Shown piece after piece: positions 1 to 7,844 of a DNA stretch of 10,500 nucleotides. Source of the DNA: Bacteroidales bacterium (lineage in GTDB: Bacteria; Bacteroidota; Bacteroidia; Bacteroidales; 4484-276); NCBI GenBank assembly GCA_029939965.1, contig JAOZRY010000010.1, positions 1 to 10,500 of the forward strand. Reading direction: 5' to 3'. The first letter of the stretch is position 1. Each line of letters starts with the position of its first letter. Made by a program: the position numbers and the translations under genes. The notes under the pieces are model-generated. The model searched no databases, was not told the DNA's origin, and worked only from the letters and a program-made list of their open reading frames with translations.

Positions 1-377
1 TTTGTTGGCAATTTCCCGTTTTGCGGTTTCAATAATAAATCATAAATCGAATTAGTGTCTTGGCAATTCATAGAATAGTTTGGGAATTAAATGAAGATGG
101 AGCAAATACATCTCCAATCTTCAACCCAGTATGGGTTTCGCTATTATTGAAATTCACAAGAAATATTGCAAGAACTCAACCCATACTGGGTTGTAGAGCA
201 GTCATCAAATTAACCAGAGCTACAATAGCGTAACCCATACTGGGTTAATCAGAATATTTTATAGGTAACCGAATTTTATATTGTTGTTAAACACAAAAGG
301 AAAATGTATTAAAAAAGGGGTTCAGCTACCATTTTAATGATAAATAATGATTCTGTTGTTCTGTAAATAAGTTTGTT
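1..377. other. Gene-free left edge
   Basis: Apart from the palindromes at 123-246 this stretch shows no convincing coding frame on either strand. A short open reading at the extreme left edge ends in a stop near base 53, but it is too short to identify as the end of a gene. No recognisable promoter, tRNA or terminator was seen. The composition is AT-rich, as expected for intergenic DNA of this organism. Confidence 0.5.
123..246. repeat. Three regularly spaced 15-bp palindromes; outer two form a 23-bp inverted repeat
   Basis: AACCCAGTATGGGTT lies at 123-137, and its reverse complement AACCCATACTGGGTT lies at 178-192 and 232-246. Each copy is itself an inverted repeat, AACCCA/TGGGTT with a 3-nt centre. 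Start-to-start spacing is 55 and 54 bp. The match between the first and third copies extends outward on one side (123-145 against 224-246, 22 of 23 positions in inverted orientation, including CGCTATT/AATAGCG). The whole 124 bp could therefore be a small palindromic (MITE-like or REP-like) element with a third copy inside. No coding potential is visible in it. Function is unknown. Confidence 0.7.
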
Positions 378-601
378 TATAATGATGAAATGCAACAAGG
401 AGACAATGCGATAATGCGATAAGGAGACAATGCGACAAGGAGAACCATTTAAGCATTTAAGCATTAAATCATTTTAGCATTTAAGCATTAAATCATTTTA
501 GCATTGAAGCATTAAATCATTTTAGCATTGAATCATTGAATCATTTTAGCATTAAAACATTGAAGCATTAACTCATTAGATCATTGAAGCATTAAACCAT
601 T
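378..601. repeat. Array of 28 in-phase 8-bp units in two opposed blocks
   Basis: From 442 to 601 the sequence divides exactly into 20 octamers, each ending in CATT on the plus strand (AATGNNNN on the minus strand), with no slip in phase. The four variable bases come from a small set (TAAG, AAAT, TTAG, GAAG, GAAT and a few others) and show a 24-bp higher-order period in the left half. To the left, 381-444 continues the same 8-bp phase with plus-strand units such as AATGCGAT and AAGGAGAC, again with a 24-bp period (AAGGAGACAATGCGA at 397-411 and 421-435). The two blocks are in opposite orientation and meet at 442-444. The array begins about 35 bp beyond the stop codon of the minus-strand operon. 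Confidence 0.85.
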
Positions 602-636
602 TTTGTATGTTCCACCAAACTTCCTGAATAAAAAAA

Positions 637-3615
637 CTATATTCTCATCCCAGGTTTCCAGTCGGCTTCGGCTAATGCACCCAGAACCCTTAGTAATGGA
701 GAAATATTTTCGGGTTGTTTATATTTATTCCACAACTCCAGGGCTTCATCATTTTGGCCGGTCATTAGCAAAGCCCACAACGAAATTGTAAACTGATATT
801 CAATTTCGGGTGATATTGTTTCCGGAAAATGTTTTTGCAAATGATCTGTTAACATCAATATTTTAGTATAATCCAATTGCCCGGCAGCCTGGTATAACTG
901 TATTGCAATTTGTGCATTTTCGGGTAGTTGGCTCCATCCTGAACTTTCAATAATCGAATTCCAGATTACATCCAATTGATTTTCATTCAGAAAAGGAACT
1001 GTTGCCCTGGCTAACATCCTCACATAAGGACTCCACAAATCGGTAGAGGTGGCCTCAAAATCTGGCTTTCGAATTGCACGAATATTTCTAAGCACCAATT
1101 TATTTAACACATCCATTGCTCCATAATTAGGATTCTCATGAATGTTGTCTGATTTAAAAAACTTATAAATTTCGAGTGCATTTCTAAATTTTGCTGCATA
1201 TTCAAAAGTATAATCAAGGCCAATTGAATCAGGAGGAATTAATTCGGAATTCCACATCGACCGCAAAACAGGAGCCGGGAATGAAATCAAATCAATCAGT
1301 TCTCCGGCCGAACTTCCCAAAAATCTTACACGCGGTGCATCATATTCAAGAATGGGAAAATAATCGCTATTTGCAGGATTGGTGTATGAAAAGAAAAATG
1401 GATTAAGAACGTGTTTATTCCCTATAAACCTTGTCCATAAATCATATTTGCTTTCGATACCTAATCTCGAAAGTTCAGCATTCATCTCCGGGTTATTAAA
1501 AATTTCATTTCCCGGAAGGGTTAAAATTCCGGTTTTTTTACCAATTAAAGCTACATCCCCATCATCAAGAAAATAAAGTTGATAATCAGCAAAATGCGAT
1601 GAAAATGCTTTAACTATGGAAGCCACAAGCGGCAAACTCATCTCATAGGTATGAATCCACTGAACAAATAATCCTTCATCATTTAACTTTGAAGCAACAG
1701 TTTCATAAAATTCATAAGTAAAAAGGCTTGCCATTCCACTCACCCACGGATTGGATGGTTCAGAAATAATCAGATCATAAGTATCCTTCGACTTCGAAAA
1801 AAAGTTTCGGGCATCCGCAATATGAAGATCATACCGGTGATCGGTAAAAATATTATACACATAAGGCCGGAAATATTTTGAAGCTTCAACTACTGCAGAT
1901 TCAATTTCAATAACGTCAAGATGATCAACCTGAACATTCATTAAAGCAGTGTGAGCCGTTTTGCCACATCCCAAACCAATAACTGCAACATTTTTGGCAT
2001 CATACCGCAACGACATTGGCAGCGCAGCCAACAGAAGTTGCGTTGCTTCATCGCCTGATACCCGCTCAAAAACATTAACACTGGCATCGGGTTTTCCGTT
2101 GGTCGAAAGCACCACATTTCCGTTGGGGGTTTCAAAAACTGCAATGGTAGCCGTTTTGCCATCTTTTTGAAAAAGAATATTATTCTCCTTTTCAATATTT
2201 CCATACCTGAAAACTCCGGAGGCCATTTTAACAGGGTCGGGATGGACAAAAATAATAATACCAAAAACAATGCTGAGTGAAACAAAAATTAATGCCTTGA
2301 GGTTTGTAGTAAATTTCTGTCCGGTAATAAACAGTAGTCCCAATCCTATAAGTATATCAATAACTCCGGCAATAACCAACAGAAATTTTAGCCCAAATTG
2401 TGGCATTAAAATATACACAGCAGCAACAATCCCTATTATTCCGCCTGCAGTATCAAGTGCATAAACTTTTCCAATCGCCTCCTCGCCATGTCCGTTTTGT
2501 TGAATCATTTTTATGATTAAAGGAAGAATTATACCGGCGCAAATAGTTGCAGGTAACATAACGAGGTATGCAATTACATGGCTGCTGATATTAAAAATCA
2601 AATACCCCTCCTGATCTCTTTGGATAACACCAAGAAGCCATTCCATAATACGAAAGGTATTATTATAAACCAGAAGCGAAACAATGGCAAAGGTTCCCAT
2701 TAAAAGCTGAACGATTACAAATACATTTTCGCCCTTTGCAAACCGATCAATTTTCGACTTAATTATAAAGGCACCAAGAGCAAGCCCCAAAATAAACGCG
2801 CTCAGCATTAACTCAAATGATTGCACCGAACTCCCTAGCACCATACTCAACATCCTTATCCATACTATTTGATACACAAAGGATGACGCTCCGGTTATAA
2901 GCGCCGCAACATATAAATATTTAATTATCCGGGTAGTGTGGATTGTTTTTGAATGGATTCTCTGATCCTGTGCTTTATCCTTACCAATAGAATTTTCAGG
3001 AATTAAAAAAGCAAACACAGCTATCAGAAGGTTTAATGTTCCTGCAAATACCAATGATCCCGGCAAACCCAAATCAGGAATTAGAATAAAGGCACACACT
3101 AAGATTCCGGCAGAAGCACCAAGAGAATTCACAAAATAAAATTGAGAAACGATTCTCCCTTTTTTATCCGGGAATTTTCGCTGAAAAGCCGCAGTAAGAA
3201 CAGGAAATGTTGCTCCCATAAGTACGGTTGGTGGCAGAGTTAACAAAACAATGAAACTCCATTTTATGGTTTCGGCCAACAAATTGGGTAGGTTGGAATA
3301 AACGTTGACGAGTAAAAAACCCGTGGCAAGATCGAATAACGGATGGAAGAATAATGCCAGCACCCCAATAAGTGCTTCTGCAATAGCATATAAAAGGAAG
3401 AGTTTTTTGCTCCTCCTGAGCATATTCGCTCCAAGCCATGCACCCACCGACAACCCACCCAAAAAAATGATGAGAATAAACGTTTGGGCAAAAGCAGCAT
3501 GCCCCACAATAATTTTAATGTAATGTACCCATACGGATTCGTAAACAATCCCGGCAAATCCGGAGAGCATAAAAAGAATAGAAAAATATCTGTATTTAAA
3601 CCGAAGGTTGTTCAT
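637..3615 (-). CDS. Fused MFS-type transporter / spermidine synthase-like protein
   Basis: This 992-residue inner-membrane protein has a transporter-like first half and a polyamine-synthase-fold second half. Residues about 10-205 and 230-455 are two hydrophobic blocks. They look duplicated: SGFAGIVYESVW at 18-29 and TGASSFVYQIVW at 241-252 are each followed by a glycine-rich helix and a basic loop. Residues about 480-700 resemble spermidine synthase: GLGCG (547-551) as the S-adenosyl-type nucleotide loop, an acidic EIE (570-572), ADAR (600-603) and ISEPSNPWVSG (617-627). The last motif replaces the catalytic Asp-containing loop of true SpeE, so aminopropyl transfer is doubtful. About 290 further residues are helical, possibly TPR-like near the end. 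The start ATG lies 11 bp after the upstream porin gene, so co-transcription is likely. Family assignment is firm; substrate and reaction are unknown. Confidence 0.88.
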   Translation of the reverse strand: MNNLRFKYRYFSILFMLSGFAGIVYESVWVHYIKIIVGHAAFAQTFILIIFLGGLSVGAWLGANMLRRSKKLFLLYAIAEALIGVLALFFHPLFDLATGFLLVNVYSNLPNLLAETIKWSFIVLLTLPPTVLMGATFPVLTAAFQRKFPDKKGRIVSQFYFVNSLGASAGILVCAFILIPDLGLPGSLVFAGTLNLLIAVFAFLIPENSIGKDKAQDQRIHSKTIHTTRIIKYLYVAALITGASSFVYQIVWIRMLSMVLGSSVQSFELMLSAFILGLALGAFIIKSKIDRFAKGENVFVIVQLLMGTFAIVSLLVYNNTFRIMEWLLGVIQRDQEGYLIFNISSHVIAYLVMLPATICAGIILPLIIKMIQQNGHGEEAIGKVYALDTAGGIIGIVAAVYILMPQFGLKFLLVIAGVIDILIGLGLLFITGQKFTTNLKALIFVSLSIVFGIIIFVHPDPVKMASGVFRYGNIEKENNILFQKDGKTATIAVFETPNGNVVLSTNGKPDASVNVFERVSGDEATQLLLAALPMSLRYDAKNVAVIGLGCGKTAHTALMNVQVDHLDVIEIESAVVEASKYFRPYVYNIFTDHRYDLHIADARNFFSKSKDTYDLIISEPSNPWVSGMASLFTYEFYETVASKLNDEGLFVQWIHTYEMSLPLVASIVKAFSSHFADYQLYFLDDGDVALIGKKTGILTLPGNEIFNNPEMNAELSRLGIESKYDLWTRFIGNKHVLNPFFFSYTNPANSDYFPILEYDAPRVRFLGSSAGELIDLISFPAPVLRSMWNSELIPPDSIGLDYTFEYAAKFRNALEIYKFFKSDNIHENPNYGAMDVLNKLVLRNIRAIRKPDFEATSTDLWSPYVRMLARATVPFLNENQLDVIWNSIIESSGWSQLPENAQIAIQLYQAAGQLDYTKILMLTDHLQKHFPETISPEIEYQFTISLWALLMTGQNDEALELWNKYKQPENISPLLRVLGALAEADWKPGMRI

Positions 3616-3626
3616 CTCTCAATCGG

Positions 3627-5552
3627 TTAGTCGTGAAAGCGCCATGAAAGGCCAAACTTAAATGCAAAATCCTGTAAGGGATAATGAGGAACCTGGTAAT
3701 AGTTGTTTTCGCCAAAAGGAGCTAAAATATTCTGAAACTTCATAAAAAACCGGGTACGTGCAACATTGAAATTCAGGAAAAAATCTGCATGAACATACCC
3801 TCCAATTTCTTTTTCGTTTTGGATATAAAAACTTCTGATAGCGGGCATGTAACCATCAGCATAATATTTAGAAAAGTAATAAATATCGAACCCGGATCTT
3901 GTATGTAAAGCTCCTTTAAACATCCTCAGATTAAATGTAACGGTGAAATACGCCATTAACTCGGGCAACCTGATTATATCCTTTTCCGACACTTTTTGGT
4001 ATATAAATCTGCTATCAACATCAAAATTACCGAGCATAAATTTTTGGTGCAAATAAGCCTTGAGCACTTCGATAGGTTTGTCTGACTGTGCCGCCAGGGT
4101 ATCGGAACCAATATAGAGATAGTTGCTTAATGTGGTGATATCAAATCCAAGACGCGTATTTTTCTGGTCAATAAAAGCAGATAGTTTATTTGTCTTGGTT
4201 TTTGAAAAATCGTTATCCCAAATAAAATGGTTAGAAAAATAGTGGCGATAAAAATAAGGAGCTGTTGTGTTGGCCAAATCAAGCACAAAGTTAAAAGAGG
4301 TTTTATAGGGTTTCTTTCGCAAAATCTCAATAGTGCCAAGAGCGTACAAATTATACTCTCCCTGATAATCAGCACCAGTGAGCACGTACGAAGCTTTTGC
4401 ATGAACCTTTATAAATGGATGTGGAGAAATTCTGATTTCGCCAAAAGGAATAAGGTTTTGGTAATCGGTTCTTTTTACACTATCGCGCACTTCGGCTATT
4501 TGATGTTTAATTCCGAAAAGAAGAAGAAATGGCTGTGGTTTCAACCTATCTAAGTAATCGGCAGTTGACCATGAAAAAGTATTTTCGATTTTCTGAAAAT
4601 AAACTGAATCGTACGTTTCGGTCGAATCCACATAAATATTCGGATAATAATTCACATCCGGTTTTTGATCGGAATAAAGTTGTGAGTATCTTTTATAATT
4701 AAAAGAATGAGAAATCCTGCCAAACTTAATTTGGATTTTCTTTTCCTCTGCTACAAGCGAATCATTTATTTGTGCCTTTTTTTTGCGCGAAAGCTGAAAA
4801 TATTGCTGGAGATAAACACCCGATTTTCGCAAGGTATTTTCGGCATCTGTAAGTCGTACACCAATAATTGATCTATTGGTTTCGATATCCTGTTCATAAA
4901 TGCTATCATGAATGATGCCTCCATTTTCGCGTACTTTTATTTTTGCACGGGTATAGTTTGCAATAACTCCATACCTCAAATCGTCAGTAAAAAACTGAGT
5001 ATTAATAGCAACGCGGGAGTCATCAGATTTTTGGCGCATATATGTACCAAGCGAATTGATCAGGTTAAAATCAACACCAATAGCCATACGTTTAAACATT
5101 CGCTGGTAGTGCCTTACATCAAAAAGCTGTTCCTTTTCTGCCCCGGTTACATATCCTAATTCGGTGTATGGCCGTGGATTGATATAATATTTTACGTCTT
5201 TCTCATCAAAAAAATAGGCGTTAAAAGTGTTTATGCCGTAATCAAAACCCATAACATTTTGAGTTTTGAAATTGAGACATTTATAAGCCAAACCCACATT
5301 TCCGAGTGATGCATTGAACAAATATTTTTTATCCACCGGACTGTATGCCTCAAAATCATGCAAGGTGGTGTCGATGGGTGTTAGTTTTATAGGGCAATCG
5401 GTGTCCAGCTTATTATGAAAGTACAGAATTGCCATGGAATCGACAGGGTAAAAGGTTGAATCGTAAGTTTGTGCTTCAACTTCCACACAACAAAACCATG
5501 CAATTATTGATACGAACAGAAAAGTGCTTTTAATACTCAAATTATTGATCAT
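3627..5552 (-). CDS. Putative outer-membrane porin (Bacteroidetes Porin_10-type)
   Basis: A 641-residue secreted protein, predicted to form an outer-membrane beta-barrel. The N-terminus is a classical signal peptide: a basic residue, a hydrophobic core (FLFVSIIAWF) and a cleavage site after VEA (residues 25-27), followed by QTYD. The body has alternating aromatic/polar strands with many Tyr/Phe residues, and the last residues (FKFGLSWRFHD) resemble the closing strand of the Bacteroidetes 'putative porin' family. The open frame reaches back to a TTG at 5567, but the ATG at 5552 is preferred because it gives a clean signal peptide and a TAnnTTTG-like element overlaps the TTG. It is the first gene of a unit with the MFS/spermidine synthase-like protein (11-bp gap), which suggests that outer- and inner-membrane functions go together. 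The cargo cannot be read from sequence. Confidence 0.83.
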   Translation of the reverse strand: MINNLSIKSTFLFVSIIAWFCCVEVEAQTYDSTFYPVDSMAILYFHNKLDTDCPIKLTPIDTTLHDFEAYSPVDKKYLFNASLGNVGLAYKCLNFKTQNVMGFDYGINTFNAYFFDEKDVKYYINPRPYTELGYVTGAEKEQLFDVRHYQRMFKRMAIGVDFNLINSLGTYMRQKSDDSRVAINTQFFTDDLRYGVIANYTRAKIKVRENGGIIHDSIYEQDIETNRSIIGVRLTDAENTLRKSGVYLQQYFQLSRKKKAQINDSLVAEEKKIQIKFGRISHSFNYKRYSQLYSDQKPDVNYYPNIYVDSTETYDSVYFQKIENTFSWSTADYLDRLKPQPFLLLFGIKHQIAEVRDSVKRTDYQNLIPFGEIRISPHPFIKVHAKASYVLTGADYQGEYNLYALGTIEILRKKPYKTSFNFVLDLANTTAPYFYRHYFSNHFIWDNDFSKTKTNKLSAFIDQKNTRLGFDITTLSNYLYIGSDTLAAQSDKPIEVLKAYLHQKFMLGNFDVDSRFIYQKVSEKDIIRLPELMAYFTVTFNLRMFKGALHTRSGFDIYYFSKYYADGYMPAIRSFYIQNEKEIGGYVHADFFLNFNVARTRFFMKFQNILAPFGENNYYQVPHYPLQDFAFKFGLSWRFHD

Positions 5553-5564
5553 TGAAAATAATTT

Positions 5565-5572
5565 CAAAAATA
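5565..5572 (-). promoter_or_regulatory. Possible -7 element for the porin operon
   Basis: On the minus strand this reads TATTTTTG, a match to the Bacteroidetes -7 consensus TAnnTTTG, ending 12 nt before the ATG at 5552. No TTTG or TTG was found at the usual upstream spacing, and the resulting leader would be very short, so this is only a candidate. Confidence 0.3.
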
Positions 5573-5687
5573 GTGCTTTTATTGTTCCTGCATTCCTGAT
5601 AACAATACATACTCTGAATGATAATAACTATTGCATGTAAAGAATATTTTTAAGCTGATTGATTGCGAAGACAATTCAAAGGAGGAA

Positions 5688-5948
5688 ATGGAACTGGAAA
5701 TTATTTCGTTGTTGGTTTGGGATTATGAAGAGAAACATCATAAAATTGGAAGTTTATCACCAATACGGGCAATAAAAATGCGTATGGATGAATTAGGACT
5801 GAAACAAAATGACCTGATAAAAATTGTAGGGGATAAGAGTCGTGTCTCCGACATATTATCTATGAAACGCAAATTAACCATACGAATGGTGAGAGAGATA
5901 AATAAAGCACTTCACATTCCGCTTGAAACATTGATACAGGAATATTAA
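5688..5948 (+). CDS. HigA-like XRE-family antitoxin/regulator, orphan, N-terminus probably damaged
   Basis: From the ATG at 5688 this encodes 86 residues; the frame is open back to a TTG at 5631. The core is a Cro/C1-type helix-turn-helix (IRAIKMRMDELGLKQNDL, then GDKSRVSDILSMKRKLT and an IPLETLIQEY end), very like the HigA antitoxins of COG5499. The preceding DYEEKHHKI also fits that family. HigA proteins are usually about 110-130 residues with an N-terminal segment before the DYE motif. Here such a segment (MIITIACKEYF) is encoded from an ATG at 5618 in another frame, joined through a run of five T at 5647-5651. No HigB-type toxin gene lies next to it: upstream is the divergent porin gene. 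AGGAGG stands only 2 nt before the ATG, too close for an ideal ribosome site. It probably binds DNA as an orphan regulator or is decaying. Confidence 0.7.
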   Translation: MELEIISLLVWDYEEKHHKIGSLSPIRAIKMRMDELGLKQNDLIKIVGDKSRVSDILSMKRKLTIRMVREINKALHIPLETLIQEY

Positions 5949-6062
5949 GGGATTAAGGCTTCCTACATTGAATTGGATAAATTGAGGATTAGTCGTGTCC
6001 AACTTTGTACGGGTAGCTAAATCATAAAACACTTAGGCGATTTAAAACCCATAACAAACGAG

Positions 6063-6200
6063 ATGAGTGAAGAAGAAAAGTTGGCCATAGTACAAAGCGA
6101 GTTTGAGCGTTTATACTACCCCAACCATCCGGTGCGTAATGCCATAGAAACATTGGATAGTATTGAGGTGGTAAGAATAATTAAGGAGGCGTTGAAATGA
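6063..6200 (+). CDS. Small hypothetical protein, 45 residues, overlapping the next gene
   Basis: This short frame starts with MSEEEKLAIVQSEFERLYYP and ends in IIKEALK. Its stop overlaps the start of the following gene as ATGA, which suggests translational coupling. The ORF also contains AAGGAGG (6183-6189), placed 7 nt before that downstream ATG. The composition is protein-like (charged, helix-forming). The same frame stays open and protein-like upstream of the ATG back to a stop at 6018-6020 (KHLGDLKPITNE). It could therefore be the remaining C-terminus of a larger protein whose front was lost rather than a genuine small protein. I do not recognise the family. Location in front of an AlbA_2 regulator suggests an accessory or defence-type locus, which is inference only. 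Confidence 0.5.
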   Translation: MSEEEKLAIVQSEFERLYYPNHPVRNAIETLDSIEVVRIIKEALK

Positions 6201-6802
6201 GAATTGAAGAATTACATCAGCTCTTGGAAGAGTTGACAGCTCGCGATATTGAAACCCAATGGATAGAATTTAAATTGAGGGCAGGCAGCATTACCAACGA
6301 ACAAATTGGCGAGTATATCTCGGCCATGAGCAACGGTGCTACTATTAGTAATCAAGCTTTTGGGTATTTAGTTTGGGGTATTAATGATACTACTCACGAA
6401 GTTAAAGGAACAAATTTTTGTTTTACTATTGCCAAGCAAGGAAATCAGGATTTAGAATTGTGGATGCGCAATTTATTACACCCCAAAATTACTTTTGAAA
6501 TATTTGAGTTTGATTATCACGGTAATAACGTGGTAATGCTTCGTATTCCTTCTGCCAAAGGCGAACCAACAAATTTTAAGAAAAAGCCGTACATAAGGAT
6601 TGGCAGCAACAAAACAGATTTGCGTAATTTTCCCGAATATGTTCGGATTATTTACAACTCTCTTGAAGATTGGAGTGCAAAAATAATTGAGAATGCAAGT
6701 ATCTCAGATTTAGATACAGATGCCATTACTGTGGCAAGAGAAAAGTTTAAGGAAAAAAGCAGTAAGGCAAAATACTTCAATCAAATTGATGATTGGGGAT
6801 GA
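6197..6802 (+). CDS. AlbA_2 DNA-binding domain protein, N-terminal part of a frameshifted ATP-binding regulator
   Basis: This 201-residue frame carries an AlbA_2 (Schlafen AlbA-type) putative DNA-binding domain: WIEFK at 22-26, EYISAMSNGA at 39-48, GYLVWGIND at 56-64 and PYIRIGS at 131-137. In full-length relatives this domain is followed by a RecG-like/GHKL ATPase region of about 350 residues. Here the frame stops at 6800-6802, right after QIDDW, and the continuation DDAIFLDKAKITI lies in the +1 frame. Removing one G from the GGGG run at 6795-6798 would restore one protein of about 548 residues. The start is supported by AAGGAGG 7 nt upstream and the ATGA overlap with the preceding small gene. 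Such proteins are often accessory regulators near restriction or toxin loci. Whether this is a pseudogene, a phase-variable gene or an assembly error cannot be decided here. Confidence 0.8.
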   Translation: MRIEELHQLLEELTARDIETQWIEFKLRAGSITNEQIGEYISAMSNGATISNQAFGYLVWGINDTTHEVKGTNFCFTIAKQGNQDLELWMRNLLHPKITFEIFEFDYHGNNVVMLRIPSAKGEPTNFKKKPYIRIGSNKTDLRNFPEYVRIIYNSLEDWSAKIIENASISDLDTDAITVAREKFKEKSSKAKYFNQIDDWG

Positions 6803-7844
6803 TGCCATATTTTTAGATAAAGCAAAGATTACAATCAACGGAAAGATTACAAACACTGCGATATTGCTTTTGGGTAAGGAAGAATCTTCACATTATATTT
6901 TACCATCGGTTGCAGAAATAACCTGGAAACTTGAAGCAGAAGAAAAGGCCTATGAACATTTTGGCTGCCCATTACTTTTAAACACTTCAAAAGTTTTACA
7001 AAGTATTCGCAATATTAAATTCAAATTCTTTCCTGATAATGAATTACTTGCAACAACAGTTAATAAGTATGACACACGGACTATTTTAGAAGCATTGCAC
7101 AACTGTATTGCTCATCAGGATTACTCATTAAACAGCAGGATTGTTGTAACCGAAAATATTAACAAACTGATTTTCTCAAATGCAGGTAGTTTTTACGAAG
7201 GTACTCCTGACGATTATACCGAAGGAAATAAAACACCTGAGAGATATAGAAATTATTGGCTGGCACGAGCCATGGTAAATTTAGGCATGATCGACTCGCT
7301 TGGTTACGGTATTCACACAATGTACCTGTCGCAAAGAAATCGCTATTTTCCCCTACCCGATTATTTACTTTCCGAATCGCAAAAAGTAGTTTTACAGATT
7401 TATGGTCACTCCATAAACGAAAACTATTCTAAACTTTTAATCGAAAGAAAAGATTTACCACTTTCCCTTGTTGTATTGCTCGACAGGATTCAAAAAAAAT
7501 TACCAATTACCAATGAAGCAGTTGCTTTACTTAAAAAAGAACAATTAATTGAAGGTCGTAAGCCCAATTATTTTGTAGCGGCATCTATTGCTGATGTAAC
7601 CAACAACAAGGCAGCGTATATTAGAAATAGGGCTTTCGATGATGCCCATTACAAGGATATGGTTGTTTCTTATCTAAAGAAATTTAAAAAAGCTAACAGG
7701 ATGGAAATTGAAAATCTGCTGATTCCAAAACTTTCTGATATTTTATCCGATAGGCAGAAAAAAGATAAGGTAAAGAACTTGTTACAATCAATGAGGAAGG
7801 ATAATAAAATTCGTCTAATCGACAGATATTGGATTCCTCTTTAG
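6789..7844 (+). CDS. GHKL/HATPase_c_4-type ATP-binding C-terminal part of the frameshifted AlbA_2 regulator
   Basis: This is the continuation of the AlbA_2 protein in the next frame; 351 residues counted from the ATG at 6789, which overlaps the end of the first part by 14 nt. The frame is open further upstream, but that stretch is only the shadow of the first part. It contains a GHKL-type ATP site: EALHNCIAHQDYSL (101-114) as the N-box, NAGSF (131-135) and a GYGI glycine turn (172-175), as in the HATPase_c_4 domain called 'RecG C-terminal'. The remainder is a helical region that could hold winged-helix-like folds, ending RYWIPL. Reinitiation at 6789 could make a separate ATPase polypeptide, but the seamless homology-like join across the G run favours a simple frameshift in one gene. 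Confidence 0.78.
   Translation: MIGDDAIFLDKAKITINGKITNTAILLLGKEESSHYILPSVAEITWKLEAEEKAYEHFGCPLLLNTSKVLQSIRNIKFKFFPDNELLATTVNKYDTRTILEALHNCIAHQDYSLNSRIVVTENINKLIFSNAGSFYEGTPDDYTEGNKTPERYRNYWLARAMVNLGMIDSLGYGIHTMYLSQRNRYFPLPDYLLSESQKVVLQIYGHSINENYSKLLIERKDLPLSLVVLLDRIQKKLPITNEAVALLKKEQLIEGRKPNYFVAASIADVTNNKAAYIRNRAFDDAHYKDMVVSYLKKFKKANRMEIENLLIPKLSDILSDRQKKDKVKNLLQSMRKDNKIRLIDRYWIPL

Noticed and set aside
1..53. C-terminal end of a gene at the left edge
   Set aside because: Only about 17 codons are open and the translation is not recognisable.
123..246. CRISPR array
   Set aside because: The repeats are only 15 bp, vary in orientation, and there are three with no cas gene in the window.
1941..2285. 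114-residue minus-strand frame inside the MFS/spermidine-synthase gene
   Set aside because: It is a shadow in another frame of a gene with clear domain motifs, and its translation lacks any family feature.
5553..5567. TTG start at 5567 for the porin, adding five residues
   Set aside because: The ATG at 5552 gives a normal signal peptide, and the TTG overlaps a promoter-like TATTTTTG.
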